64,000 nt of DNA from Spongiactinospora rosea (GCF_003315795.1 NZ_QMEY01000010.1:124001-188000), one strand, 5' to 3'. Shown: positions 35,871 through 43,693, counted from the stretch's first letter. Notes: generated by a model not told the origin, from the sequence alone. Made by a program: numbers and translations.

Positions 35871-37319
35871 TCAACCGGTACTGTCCGGCCGTGTCCGGCT
35901 CTGATCGGCCGTATCCGGGTGATCCTTCCCAATGCCTTCCCGCGGGATGGGCCGCAGGACCTCGGCGATTCGGCGCATCGCGATCTCGTCATGGCCCGCT
36001 AGGCACTTCTCGTAGGTGCGGTGCAGGACTTCCACGCTGTTGCCTGCCCACTCGGCTACCTGCTTCGGCGATACGCCGGCGTTGAGCCACGTGGAGAGGC
36101 AGGCGTGCCGCAGATCGTACGGGCGTCTGGCCAGCGGTGAGGCGTACTCCCCGGGGCTCAGAGCCGCCCTGCGGGCGTTACGCCATATCCGCAGCACGGT
36201 GCTCTTGGCAAGCACACCGCCATGCGCACCGTGGAACACGCGCCCACCGGGGCCGGTGCCGCTCTCTTTGAGATGCCTGCGCAGGATGGCGACCAGCTCA
36301 GGGGGACAAGGAACGGGGCGGGTCTCTCCCTCGGCGCGGTGCTTGAGGCCGCGCGTGTCCCGCTGGTCTCCAGTGTCCGTCCATTCCCTGCCGACTTCGG
36401 GTGTTGCGCCGGTCAGGTAAAGCTCTCCCCACGTCTCTTCGGCATCGGGCAGTGTCAAGTCCTTCTGGCGTAGGTTGACGGCTTCTTCCGGTCGCAACCC
36501 AGCGAAGTACAGCGCGGCGAAGAACGGCATGAGCAGTGGGCCGCTCGGCTTCTGTTGTTCGACGGCGGCGAGCAGTGCGCGTGCCTGGTCAGGATTGACC
36601 ACGGAGCGGCGGTCAACCTGAAAGGTCGTCTTGGTGATCTTCCATTTGAGGTCCGGGATAGGGTTCTTTTCGAGTAACCCGAGTTCCACGGCATAGCTGA
36701 GAGCGTTGGACAGGATGACGCGGTGCCGCCTGTTCGAGCTGGCGGCTACGCGCGTGCCGTTGAGTCGCGTTATCGCGGCATTGAGCAATGCTCGAACGGT
36801 GGTGAGGGTCGCCAGCGCCGAGACACGTAGGGAATGCCGTTCGACCCATTCGAGGATGGCGCGCGTTCCATCTGGACAGTTCTGGCGTTCCTTGGTGTTG
36901 AACCCCCAACGCCGGAGTGCGGTCCGGATGTCCTTGGCGTCATACGGGCTCGGGGCCGTGTCGAGCATGCCGAACGTGGCCATGGTGAGTGTGTAGGCGA
37001 TGCCGGCGCGGTGCTTGGCGGATGCGTCGGCCCACTTCATGTCCACAAACTTGCAGGCAAAGGCGTACCAACCCATGTCGGGCCGGTCAGCGCGCGCCCA
37101 GGACAGGGGTTCTCCAGTTGCTAGGTCGAAGGCTTCGCCGTTCCGGGCTGCACTGACCAGCCTGCTTCGATACGCGTCGGCTTGGGCTTCCTTGGGGAAC
37201 GGCCTCTTCCACATGCGGCCAGCGGTCTGCCAGAGGACGCGATAGGAGGTGACGACCCCCTTGGCATTCTTGCGCTTTTCCAGCTTGAAAACTCGGACGC
37301 TGAACGTCGTTTCGCCCAT
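35871..37319 (-). CDS. int: Site-specific tyrosine integrase
   Basis: 482 residues. The C-terminal catalytic domain shows Arg I in 'AALYFAGLRPEEAVNLR', box II 'YDLRHACLSTWLNAGVSPK' (H/R pair), 'VAEWAGNS' and the nucleophile Tyr in 'LHRTYEKCLAG'. The N-terminal arm-binding part ('RVLWQTAGRMWKRPF') and core-binding domain are intact. The gene is adjacent to attL, as in most AICEs, and its ATG overlaps the xis stop (TGATG), giving a xis-int operon. The integrase target is the 3' part of tRNA-Arg(ACG). Confidence 0.96.
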   Translation of the reverse strand: MGETTFSVRVFKLEKRKNAKGVVTSYRVLWQTAGRMWKRPFPKEAQADAYRSRLVSAARNGEAFDLATGEPLSWARADRPDMGWYAFACKFVDMKWADASAKHRAGIAYTLTMATFGMLDTAPSPYDAKDIRTALRRWGFNTKERQNCPDGTRAILEWVERHSLRVSALATLTTVRALLNAAITRLNGTRVAASSNRRHRVILSNALSYAVELGLLEKNPIPDLKWKITKTTFQVDRRSVVNPDQARALLAAVEQQKPSGPLLMPFFAALYFAGLRPEEAVNLRQKDLTLPDAEETWGELYLTGATPEVGREWTDTGDQRDTRGLKHRAEGETRPVPCPPELVAILRRHLKESGTGPGGRVFHGAHGGVLAKSTVLRIWRNARRAALSPGEYASPLARRPYDLRHACLSTWLNAGVSPKQVAEWAGNSVEVLHRTYEKCLAGHDEIAMRRIAEVLRPIPREGIGKDHPDTADQSRTRPDSTG

Positions 37320-37516
37320 CAGGCCGCGTCCTCTCGGGCTTCCAGCCAGCGGTCAAGGTCGGTACGGCGGACGCGCAGGTCACCGTTGGGAAGTTTGATG
37401 CAGCGCGGGGCGCGGCGCTTCATGCGCCAGTCGTAGAAGGTGGATCGGGAGATCTGGAGTTCGGTGCAGACCTCGGGAATGGTGAGCATCGCGGGCAGGC
37501 GGGTGATGGTGGCCAT
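37319..37516 (-). CDS. xis: Excisionase / MerR-type HTH protein
   Basis: 65 residues with a winged-helix HTH_17 domain: 'LTIPEVCTELQISRSTFYDW' followed by 'KLPNGDLRVRRTDLDRWLE'. Directly upstream of and coupled to int, as expected for the directionality factor of an AICE. In such elements Xis is needed with Int for excision. Confidence 0.9.
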   Translation of the reverse strand: MATITRLPAMLTIPEVCTELQISRSTFYDWRMKRRAPRCIKLPNGDLRVRRTDLDRWLEAREDAA

Positions 37517-37566
37517 GGCGGCTCGTTCCTTCCGGGTGTGGCGTGATCGGAAAGGGAGGTTTGGCG

Positions 37567-37603
37567 CCCTCGGCGGTCGTGCTTGGCGGCTTGTCGCCGA
37601 GGG
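37567..37603 (-). repeat. Stem-loop element upstream of xis
   Basis: 9-bp arms CCCTCGGCG and CGCCGAGGG around a 19-base loop that contains GCTTGGCGGCTTGT. Its arms and part of its loop resemble the 43-bp elements at 41318-41360 and 41821-41863. It sits between the replication genes and the xis-int unit. Confidence 0.55.
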
Positions 37604-37641
37604 GCCGATGACATGGTGGGAGGGAGTAGCCGTTTCAACCC

Positions 37642-37756
37642 GTTACAGCCGTAACATCGCAGCTCAGGGCCGAAACGGCTTGTTGCGGTGTTACGGGTTA
37701 AGCCGTAACAGGGTCGGAAGCCGTATCGCCTTGACCTGCGGTGTTACGGCTGTTAC
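37642..37756. repeat. Cluster of GTTAC/GTAAC repeats
   Basis: Six GTTAC or GTAAC pentamers in 115 bp, several as part of GTTACGGC/GCCGTAAC, in both orientations (37642, 37651, 37690, 37705, 37743, 37752). The left part is non-coding; the right part overlaps the end of the DUF3631 gene. It may serve as a regulator- or replication-protein-binding array. Confidence 0.45.
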
Positions 37757-38873
37757 GGCTGTAGCGGCTTCCCCGCTCCAGATGCAGAACGTCGGCCTCT
37801 GGAGCGGGTTCGAGGGTCGGGCAGTAGCGCGCCCACGCGTCGGCGAAGTCGCCTCGGCGGTAGCCCCTCAGCGGACCATCGGGGAAGCGAATCGCGGCCG
37901 GGCGGATGTCGTATTCGCGCAGCATCGTGCCGAGTCGGATAGGTGTCAGGCCGGCCGGTCCGTGCTCGTTCCATTCGCCCTCGGGGTCGGCCTTGAGGCG
38001 TTCCAGGAGGACGGCGGTGGGCAGCGCCGTGTCGGCGCCGAATGCGGCGCGGCAGGCGGCCAGCAGCCGCACGCGTGTCGATGCCTGGTCGTTGTCGTCG
38101 GCCTCGGCGGTGAGCGCCAGGGCGGCGGCTCGGGCGCGCTCGGGCCAGGTGCTGGCGGCGTAGTCGGCGACGATGACCAGGGGTTCCCAGGTGTCGGCGG
38201 CGCGGTCTTCCACGGGCATGGCGGGTTCAGCCTCCTCCAGGGTGGCCAGGTCGGCGCGTAGCCACCGGTTGAGGTCGGAGGCCAGGTCGCGCAGCGGTGT
38301 GCGGTCGCGGCGGTGTCGGTAGGGTGCGGCGGTTTCGCCGGGGGCGCGGCGGCGCATGCGGACGACAACGGCGCGGTCTTCGATGGTGTCGGGCATGGCG
38401 CCGATGCCGGCGAGTGCGGCCATGGCGAAGGTCGGAATGCTTTCCACGCGGTTGGTGGCCGCGTCGTAGCGTTTGGCCGGCCGGTTGCGCTGGTGTCCGG
38501 CATTCAGCAGGCCGCGCAGGTCTTCGTTGCCGTCTGCCTTGGGGCCGAAGATGGTGTCGGCTTCGTCCACGAGCATGGTGGGCGGGTCGTCGGTGATGGA
38601 GCGGTAGACGGCGGCGCTGGATGAGTTGACGGTGATGAACGGGTTGTGGCAGGTGGCTTCCACGATGTCGAGGAGCCGGGACTTGCCGCACCGCTTCTCC
38701 GGGCCGCGGATGACCAGGCGGGGCGCGTGCGCCCACGCGGGTTGGGCGTGGGTGGCGGCGATCCAGAGCGTGACGGCGTCGGCGGCGTGGTCGGTGGGCA
38801 GGATCACATACCGGGCGAGGGAGGCGCGGAGTCGGTCGAGTAGGTCCGCGCCGGTGGGTGTGCGGTTGGGCAT
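37698..38873 (-). CDS. DUF3631 replication-associated ATPase
   Basis: 391 residues. A helicase-like P-loop ATPase: 'LVIRGPEKRCGKSRLLDIVE' (Walker A, about residues 51-70), 'TMLVDEADTIFGPKAD' (Walker B), then 'ESIPTFAMAALAGIG' and 'DTIEDRAVVVRMRRR', then a C-terminal DUF3631-type region. In AICEs and actinophages such proteins follow the primase/polymerase and probably act as the replicative helicase. The GGGAGAACCC before the ATG at 38873 is a good SD. It ends among GTTACGGC repeats. Confidence 0.85.
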   Translation of the reverse strand: MPNRTPTGADLLDRLRASLARYVILPTDHAADAVTLWIAATHAQPAWAHAPRLVIRGPEKRCGKSRLLDIVEATCHNPFITVNSSSAAVYRSITDDPPTMLVDEADTIFGPKADGNEDLRGLLNAGHQRNRPAKRYDAATNRVESIPTFAMAALAGIGAMPDTIEDRAVVVRMRRRAPGETAAPYRHRRDRTPLRDLASDLNRWLRADLATLEEAEPAMPVEDRAADTWEPLVIVADYAASTWPERARAAALALTAEADDNDQASTRVRLLAACRAAFGADTALPTAVLLERLKADPEGEWNEHGPAGLTPIRLGTMLREYDIRPAAIRFPDGPLRGYRRGDFADAWARYCPTLEPAPEADVLHLERGSRYSRNSRNTAGQGDTASDPVTA

Positions 38874-38893
38874 GGGTTCTCCCTTGGTGGTGC

Positions 38894-39832
38894 TTATGCG
38901 GCCATGCGGCGGGGTTGCGCCTTCTTCCCGGCGGTCAGCCCGGCGGCGATAACGGCGGCCAGCTCACGCGCTGTGCTGGGGGTGCGGTCGGTCACGCGCC
39001 GGTTGGCGACCTCGGCGGCGGCCTGCAACGCGCTGGTGACGACGTGTTCGGGGAGCACACCGCGGGTGACGAGTTGGCCGAGGTTGAATGCCGCGCGGTT
39101 GAGGGTGGTGTTGCGGCTTCCGCCGGGCGCGTCGGCGACGGCGGTGGCCTCGGCGCGTAGCGCGGCCTCGCCGTACCGGCTCAGCCGATGGCCCGGCAGG
39201 GCGGCGAGTAGGTCCGGGGCGTCGGCCGGTGGCGGTGGCGGTGGGGTCAGGGCTTCGGTGAGCCAGGCCGGTAGCGGCGCGGGTGGCACATCGCGCAGGA
39301 TTTCGTATGGTCCTTTGCCGTCCGGCAAGCGGACGTAACTGCCGGGGCCGACGACTTGACCGCCCCACGCGCGGGTGTCGATCAGCCAGCCCAGGCCGCC
39401 CTTGCTGCCCGCGGTGTTGCGCAGCCGCACCCCCGGTGGGGCGGTGAAGTACAGGTGCAGCCCGCCGCGGCGGGTTCGCACGGTGAAGGTGTCGTCAGGG
39501 TAGGGCCGGTTTCGGCTTTGGCAGAGGAGGTGGAAGACCTCTTGCCCGCAGGTCGCACCGTGGCGGGCGGCCTCGGCGGGCGGGTCCTCGCCGGGTTTGG
39601 GCATGTCCAGGTCGATCACGACCAGCCCGGACGGGCCGCAGGCCACGCCGATGTTGTAGGGCGCACGCTGCCAGAACGCGGCGATGCGGTCGGGGTCGGT
39701 GGTCCCGTGGTGTTCCCAGTCGGTGAACCCGCGTAGCGGCATCTTGCCGCCGGGGGTGAGGGGGAACACCCGCCAGCCGCGGGCGGCGGCGGCCTGAGCC
39801 GCGGCGGGCAAGTCGAGGCGGGTGCTGTTCAT
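38894..39832 (-). CDS. Bifunctional DNA primase/polymerase
   Basis: 312 residues of the archaeo-eukaryotic Prim-Pol superfamily. The catalytic Asp pair lies in 'GLVVIDLDMPKPGED', the 'GWRVFPLTPGGKMPL' N-terminus is typical, and 'RTRRGGLHLYF' carries the conserved His. The ATG at 39832 is fixed by GGAAGG and by the ATGA overlap with the preceding gene. In AICEs this protein with the DUF3631 ATPase makes the replication initiation module. Confidence 0.92.
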   Translation of the reverse strand: MNSTRLDLPAAAQAAAARGWRVFPLTPGGKMPLRGFTDWEHHGTTDPDRIAAFWQRAPYNIGVACGPSGLVVIDLDMPKPGEDPPAEAARHGATCGQEVFHLLCQSRNRPYPDDTFTVRTRRGGLHLYFTAPPGVRLRNTAGSKGGLGWLIDTRAWGGQVVGPGSYVRLPDGKGPYEILRDVPPAPLPAWLTEALTPPPPPPADAPDLLAALPGHRLSRYGEAALRAEATAVADAPGGSRNTTLNRAAFNLGQLVTRGVLPEHVVTSALQAAAEVANRRVTDRTPSTARELAAVIAAGLTAGKKAQPRRMAA

Positions 39833-40629
39833 GCTGCCTTCCAAGTCGGTGGCTCACCATCGATGCCGGGCAGTTCCGGTTGTCGGGGGGTGGTGTGCAG
39901 GCGGGTCAGGATGCGCTCGCGCCAGCTGGCGGCGTAGGTCAGGCAGTTGGCGCAGTTCTTATGGGTGTGGCCGGGTAGTGGGGGCTCGCGGCGGGCGGCG
40001 AAGCTCCAGGCCAGCGAGTCAGCCGAGGCGAGATGTTGCCCGTAGCGGTGCAGGCCGCCGGTCTTGACGCCAAAGCCGTGAAGCCGCAAACCTATGTGGG
40101 CAAGCGTGGCCACGATGCGGGCGATTTCAGTCGTGGATTGGCGGCGGCAGACCGACCCGAGCCCTACCCTTGGCAGGCTGGCGAGGTTCACGCCCGCCGA
40201 GGCGTACAGGTCGGCGCAGTGCAGGTAATCAGCCAGCTGCCAGCCTTGTAGGACGGGGATGAACGGCAGGTCGGGGGCGATGGCGCGTAAGTGCAGGTAG
40301 TTGGCCACCGTCCGGTGCTGGTGTTCGGTGATGCTCAACCCGGTGCGTTCCAGCATGACCGGCTCGCACATCCAATCTTGGGGAGCGGCGAAGTCCAGTT
40401 GGCCGATGGTGTCGGCGTAGCCGGCGACGGCTTCGGCGTAGGCATCGGGCGGGATGGTCCACCGGCCGTGCAGGGCAAGTTCGGTGAACCCGCCCGAGTC
40501 CAGCGCCCACCGGCAGCGCGCGATCAGGGGGCGGCGGCGCGGGCGGCGGGACAGTTGGCGGTGGCTGACGAACAGCGGGAAGGCGACCCGTTCCAGCCAG
40601 TGCGGCATGTGGGTGCCGAGGTAGAACAC
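39829..40629 (-). CDS. TGT/DpdA-like (queuine tRNA-ribosyltransferase-like) protein
   Basis: About 266 residues. Motifs of the TGT-like barrel are visible: 'FYLGTHMPHWL' at the start, 'WALDSGGFTELALHG' (candidate nucleophilic Asp), 'DFAAPQDWMCEP', 'IPVLQGW', 'LPRVGLGSVCRRQ' and 'LHGFGVKTGGL', and a C-terminal Cys pair ('HKNCANCLTY') that may bind zinc. This is closest to the DpdA-like group implicated in putting 7-deazaguanine bases into DNA. No other dpd or queuosine genes are in the element, so it may use host precursors. The GTG at 40629 (or 40632) retains the family N-terminus. It is coupled to the primase gene. Confidence 0.75.
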   Translation of the reverse strand: MFYLGTHMPHWLERVAFPLFVSHRQLSRRPRRRPLIARCRWALDSGGFTELALHGRWTIPPDAYAEAVAGYADTIGQLDFAAPQDWMCEPVMLERTGLSITEHQHRTVANYLHLRAIAPDLPFIPVLQGWQLADYLHCADLYASAGVNLASLPRVGLGSVCRRQSTTEIARIVATLAHIGLRLHGFGVKTGGLHRYGQHLASADSLAWSFAARREPPLPGHTHKNCANCLTYAASWRERILTRLHTTPRQPELPGIDGEPPTWKAA

Positions 40630-40692
40630 CACTGGCGGTCCGGGAAGTGGCGCAAGCGCGGCAGTGCCGGTGAGAGGGACCGGCCCTTGGCT

Positions 40693-40779
40693 CTGTCGGT
40701 GAGAACCGACAGCGGTTGTAGGTCTGAACCGACAGCGCCTGCCCGTAGCCGCCTGTCCTTGTCGCTGAGTTTTGACAGC
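40693..40779. repeat. Iteron-like repeats with hairpin
   Basis: GAACCGACAGCG occurs at 40703-40714 and 40726-40737 (23-bp spacing), with a degenerate third unit ending TGACAGC at 40773-40779. The first copy also pairs with CTGTCGGT (40693-40700) to form an 8-bp hairpin. This non-coding stretch lies upstream of the replication operon (DpdA-like, primase, DUF3631) and could be its operator or the replication origin. Confidence 0.5.
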
Positions 40780-40942
40780 ACCCACGTACGGCCCGGTAGC
40801 TGGGAACACGTCGGCCGGCCGCTCTGGGCGCTATCGGTTCTCGCCAACATCGCACCGGGCCGAAGATCGCGGAGCGCTGTCGAAACTGGGCAACATCCGC
40901 TGCCAGCTCTTACCGACATAACCAGGCCCTGCCGTGGTGGTG

Positions 40943-41281
40943 TCAACGCCCCCCATTGGACGCCTTGCCCTTCCCTTCGGGTAGCCACAGGCCGGAACCA
41001 CCGCAGCGGGGGCAGTGCCACAGCCGGAACGTGGCGGGTCGGTCGGGGGTGTAAGCGTCCAATGGGGTGGCCGGGTGGATGATCAGGGCGAGCCGTTCCC
41101 AGCCGAGGCGGATCACTACCTGACCATCGGCCAGCGGGGCGGGTGGGGCGGCTACCGGGATGGTGCCGATTCCGGCGATGCGTACGGCGTGGCCGGGCCG
41201 CAGCTCGGCGGCGCGGGTCGGTACGGGGTCGGGTCGGTGGGTGCGTATGCGGGGGTGGTTCGGTGTGGTGGTGGCTGTCAT
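40943..41281 (-). CDS. Hypothetical AICE protein with a C-terminal CxxC
   Basis: 112 residues. A central beta-rich segment ('AELRPGHAVRIAGIGTIPV', 'DGQVVIRLGWERLALII') is followed by 'HCPRCGGSGLWLPEGKG', a single zinc-ribbon-like knuckle. The AAGGAAGG upstream of ATG 41281 is a good SD. I do not recognise the family; similar small proteins are common cargo of AICE replication regions. Confidence 0.65.
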   Translation of the reverse strand: MTATTTPNHPRIRTHRPDPVPTRAAELRPGHAVRIAGIGTIPVAAPPAPLADGQVVIRLGWERLALIIHPATPLDAYTPDRPATFRLWHCPRCGGSGLWLPEGKGKASNGGR

Positions 41282-41317
41282 GCTGGAAGTGGCCTTCCTT
41301 TTGAAGGGTTCGTGGTA

Positions 41318-41360
41318 GGGCGGCCTCGGCGGGTTGCTTGCAGGCTGGTCGCCGAGGCCG
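41318..41360. repeat. 43-bp stem-loop repeat, copy 1
   Basis: GGGCGGCCTCGGCGGGTTGC ... GGTCGCCGAGGCCG, identical over 43 bases to 41821-41863. Contains a perfect 10-bp inverted repeat GGCCTCGGCG/CGCCGAGGCC with an 18-base loop. It sits between the 112-residue protein gene and the MazG-like gene. Confidence 0.85.
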
Positions 41361-41387
41361 TATCAGAGTCCTCGTGCGCGGGTCAGG

Positions 41388-41774
41388 TCAGCGGTGGGCG
41401 GCGGTGGCTGTGAGGGCGGCCAGCCGGGGCGCGCGGCGTTCCAGGTGGGTGCGCATGGCGGCCTCGGCGGTGGCGGCGGTGCCGGTGATGCTGGCCAGGG
41501 CGACAAGGGCGGTGATGACGACGTCGCACAGTTCGCCGGCGAGGTCGTCGGTGGTGTGGGTGATGCCTTTGCGGGGGTTTTGGCCGGTGATGCCGATGTA
41601 GGCGGCGACGGCCTCGCCGGTCTCTTCGCCGATCTTCATCAGGCGCATGGACAGTTCGTGGTCGGTGCGGGGGTTGGCCGCGTCCAGCCATGTGAGCACG
41701 GTCGCGATGTGCGCCCACAGGTCGGGCGTGACCTGCGGGGGCGCGCTGGTGGTGGGGGTGGTCAGGGTCGGCAT
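41388..41774 (-). CDS. MazG-like nucleotide pyrophosphohydrolase
   Basis: 128 residues of the all-alpha NTP pyrophosphatase fold. The metal-binding ExxE and ExxD motifs are seen in 'LMKIGEETGEAVAAYIG' (about residues 46-62) and 'DDLAGELCDVVITALVAL'. Substrates in this group are dNTPs or modified nucleotides. AAAGGA before the ATG at 41774 chooses the start. The gene is flanked on both sides by identical 43-bp stem-loop repeats, like a cassette. Confidence 0.85.
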   Translation of the reverse strand: MPTLTTPTTSAPPQVTPDLWAHIATVLTWLDAANPRTDHELSMRLMKIGEETGEAVAAYIGITGQNPRKGITHTTDDLAGELCDVVITALVALASITGTAATAEAAMRTHLERRAPRLAALTATAAHR

Positions 41775-41820
41775 GCGGATTCCTTTCACTGGTCGATGTG
41801 GTGGGTCGATCGGGGGTGTG

Positions 41821-41863
41821 GGGCGGCCTCGGCGGGTTGCTTGCAGGCTGGTCGCCGAGGCCG
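41821..41863. repeat. 43-bp stem-loop repeat, copy 2
   Basis: Identical to 41318-41360 over 43 bases, including the 10-bp inverted repeat. It lies between the MazG-like gene and ssb, so the two copies bracket mazG in direct orientation about 0.5 kb apart. Confidence 0.85.
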
Positions 41864-41874
41864 CGCGGGAGGGC

Positions 41875-42348
41875 TTAGAAGGGCGGGTCGTCGCCCTGCC
41901 GAGCGCCGCCGGTGCCGGCGTTGGCGGGGGTGGCGGTGGCCCATGGGTCGTCGGTGCCGCTCGCGTGGCCGTTGCCGCCGGTGCGGGTTGCCTTTTGCGG
42001 TTTGGCGGTGGCGAACCGCAGGGACGGACCGATCTCGTCCACGGTCATCTCCACGACGGTGCGGTGGTCGCCGTCGCTGGTCTCGTAGGTGCGCTGGCGC
42101 AGTCGGCCAGAGGCGATGACGCGGGTGCCGCGGGTGAGGGATTCGGCGACGTGCTCGGCGAGGTCGCGCCACACGCTACAGCGCATGAACAGGGCCTCGC
42201 CGTCTTCCCACTGTTCGATGCTCTTGTTGTAGGTGCGGGCGGATGAGGCGATGGTGAAGCCGGCAACAGCGGTGCCGGTGGCGGTGAACCGCAATTCGGG
42301 GTCGCCGGTCAGGTTGCCGACGATGGTGATCGTGGTCTCTCCGGACAT
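41875..42348 (-). CDS. ssb: Single-stranded DNA-binding protein
   Basis: 157 residues. OB-fold N-terminus 'TTITIVGNLTGDPELRFTA', 'GTAVAGFTIASS', 'FMRCSVWRDLAEHVAESLTR', 'RVIASGRLRQRTYE' spans residues 1-105. A Gly/Thr-rich linker ends in the acidic tip DDPPF, a near-canonical protein-interaction tail. Protects single strands during element replication or transfer. The ATG at 42348 follows AAAGGAAGAC. Confidence 0.95.
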   Translation of the reverse strand: MSGETTITIVGNLTGDPELRFTATGTAVAGFTIASSARTYNKSIEQWEDGEALFMRCSVWRDLAEHVAESLTRGTRVIASGRLRQRTYETSDGDHRTVVEMTVDEIGPSLRFATAKPQKATRTGGNGHASGTDDPWATATPANAGTGGARQGDDPPF

Positions 42349-42383
42349 GGCGGGTCTTCCTTTCGAAGGTTGAGGAGCGAAGG

Positions 42384-43007
42384 TCAGGCGCCGGTGCGGC
42401 GGGTGGATCGGTGGGCGTCGCTGACGGCGTGGCGGTCCAGGAAGGCACATACCTCGGCCCAGGTGTCCAGAGGTATGCAGTGGTTCTGCTGAGAGGCGGG
42501 CCGGGCGAAGGCCCAGTCGAACGCCCATGAGCCAGAACCGGAGTCGGGAGCCCAGGTGGCGTTCAGCTCGTAGAACTCGTCGGGCGCGGTGATGAGGAAA
42601 TCGATGTGGATCGTGTCGCCGCCGGGGACTCCGCGCAGGTCATCGACGCACACGCGTACAGCGTGGAGGTTGTGGCCGTAGTCGATGGCCCGCTGAACGG
42701 GTGTCGGGAAGGTGGTGACCCGGGCGGACAGGTGTGCTCCCGCTGAGGTGACGTACTCGAAGCCGTTGGCGGTCGGGCGGAACCGGTCCAGGCGGATACG
42801 CGAGATGGTGCCGCGCATGTCCCTGGTGGTGTGGCAGGGGTCGGCCTGGTTGAGAAGGCGGTGTACCTCATCGGAGTTGGTCAGGGTCGTGCAGACGGCG
42901 TGATCGGACTCGACCGTCTCGACCAGGACCGTGCGCCCGTGGGCGCGCAGATCGGCCCACACGCTGCCCGGGGTGACGGCGAATATCCCGTAAATCTTCC
43001 TTGCCAT
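42384..43007 (-). CDS. Hypothetical AICE protein
   Basis: 207 residues (MARKIYGIFAVTPGSVWADL...). The N-terminal 60 residues look like a small barrel ('HGRTVLVETVES', 'VCTTLTNSDEVHRLL') and a short segment matches basic DNA-binding motifs ('ISRIRLDRFRPTANGF'). The C-terminal half is rich in acidic and aromatic residues. No family recognised. An AGGAAGG lies 12 nt upstream of the start. Confidence 0.65.
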   Translation of the reverse strand: MARKIYGIFAVTPGSVWADLRAHGRTVLVETVESDHAVCTTLTNSDEVHRLLNQADPCHTTRDMRGTISRIRLDRFRPTANGFEYVTSAGAHLSARVTTFPTPVQRAIDYGHNLHAVRVCVDDLRGVPGGDTIHIDFLITAPDEFYELNATWAPDSGSGSWAFDWAFARPASQQNHCIPLDTWAEVCAFLDRHAVSDAHRSTRRTGA

Positions 43008-43040
43008 AGGTAGGGGCGTCCTTCCTGGGAGTGGGCGAGT

Positions 43041-43325
43041 TCAGGCCGGGGGCAGCGCGGGCGGGGTACCGCCTCGGCGCACACGGCGGCGGGGTGGGGG
43101 CCGCTCATCGCTGCGTTCGACGTGGCCGCGGATCGGCTCGCCGCGCCGGGCGCGCCAGTTCGGGACGCTGATGTCCACGACGATCCGGGCACCGCCGGAG
43201 CGGTGAGACAGTCGGGTCGGGTCGCTGATGTTCAGTCGCGGGTCGGCGTCGATCAGGTCCAGCAGGAGCGCCAGCACTTGTTCGACGTGGTCGGGGTCGT
43301 CGCCCATCAGGCGAAGCTGAGGCAT
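43041..43325 (-). CDS. Hypothetical AICE protein
   Basis: 94 residues beginning MPQLRLMGDDPDHVEQVLAL, an alpha/beta N-terminus ending with a basic, Pro/Arg-rich tail ('ERPPPRRRVRRGG'). The first half resembles small pilin-like or ACT-like folds ('DADPRLNISDPTRLSHRSGG', 'RIVVDISVPN'), but I cannot assign it. An ATG with AAAGGTGCC upstream fixes the start. Confidence 0.55.
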   Translation of the reverse strand: MPQLRLMGDDPDHVEQVLALLLDLIDADPRLNISDPTRLSHRSGGARIVVDISVPNWRARRGEPIRGHVERSDERPPPRRRVRRGGTPPALPPA

Positions 43326-43347
43326 AGGGGCACCTTTCGTGATCGGG

Positions 43348-43566
43348 TCAGTGGGTGCCGCCGCGGTGCAGGCGACGGAGATAGAGGTAGACCTGCCAGC
43401 CGAGGCGGGGCCGCATTCCGGTGCCCTCACAGGCGCGGCAGACGCGGTTCCTGCCGCCGGGGCGGCAGCGCCGGCAGGTGCCCCATGGGGACGCGAGGCA
43501 CCACGCGATGTAACAGACTGTGATGGCAGGCAGGCAGAGGACTAGCAGGGTGATGGCGGTGGCCAT
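43348..43566 (-). CDS. Small membrane protein with zinc-finger-like Cys cluster
   Basis: 72 residues: one N-terminal membrane helix ('ITLLVLCLPAITVCYIAWCL') followed by 'GTCRRCRPGGRNRVCRACEG', a CxxC...CxxC pattern like the DnaJ-type or rubredoxin-like zinc knuckle. Such proteins recur next to traB in AICEs. GGAGCCCCT precedes the ATG. Function unknown; the location suggests a transfer role. Confidence 0.65.
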   Translation of the reverse strand: MATAITLLVLCLPAITVCYIAWCLASPWGTCRRCRPGGRNRVCRACEGTGMRPRLGWQVYLYLRRLHRGGTH

Positions 43567-43609
43567 AGGGGCTCCAGGGCCGTTTTCGGGGGTTGTTGCA
43601 GGTCGAGCG

Positions 43610-43693
43610 CTAGACGCTAGCGCCCTGGTAGATCGCGAAATTCAGTGCTAGGAGGGGTGCTAGGTCTAGCAGGTGGGGCCGCTAGACCTAGCA
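43610..43693. repeat. CTAG-rich inverted repeat beside traB
   Basis: Seven CTAG tetramers in 82 bp. The core is TGCTAGGTCTAGC (43658-43670) and its exact inverse GCTAGACCTAGCA (43681-43693), separated by 10 bases (AGGTGGGGCC); each arm is itself GCTAG-NN-CTAGC. It lies immediately after the traB stop codon in an otherwise non-coding 140-bp gap. CTAG is normally rare in high-GC genomes. Confidence 0.75.
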
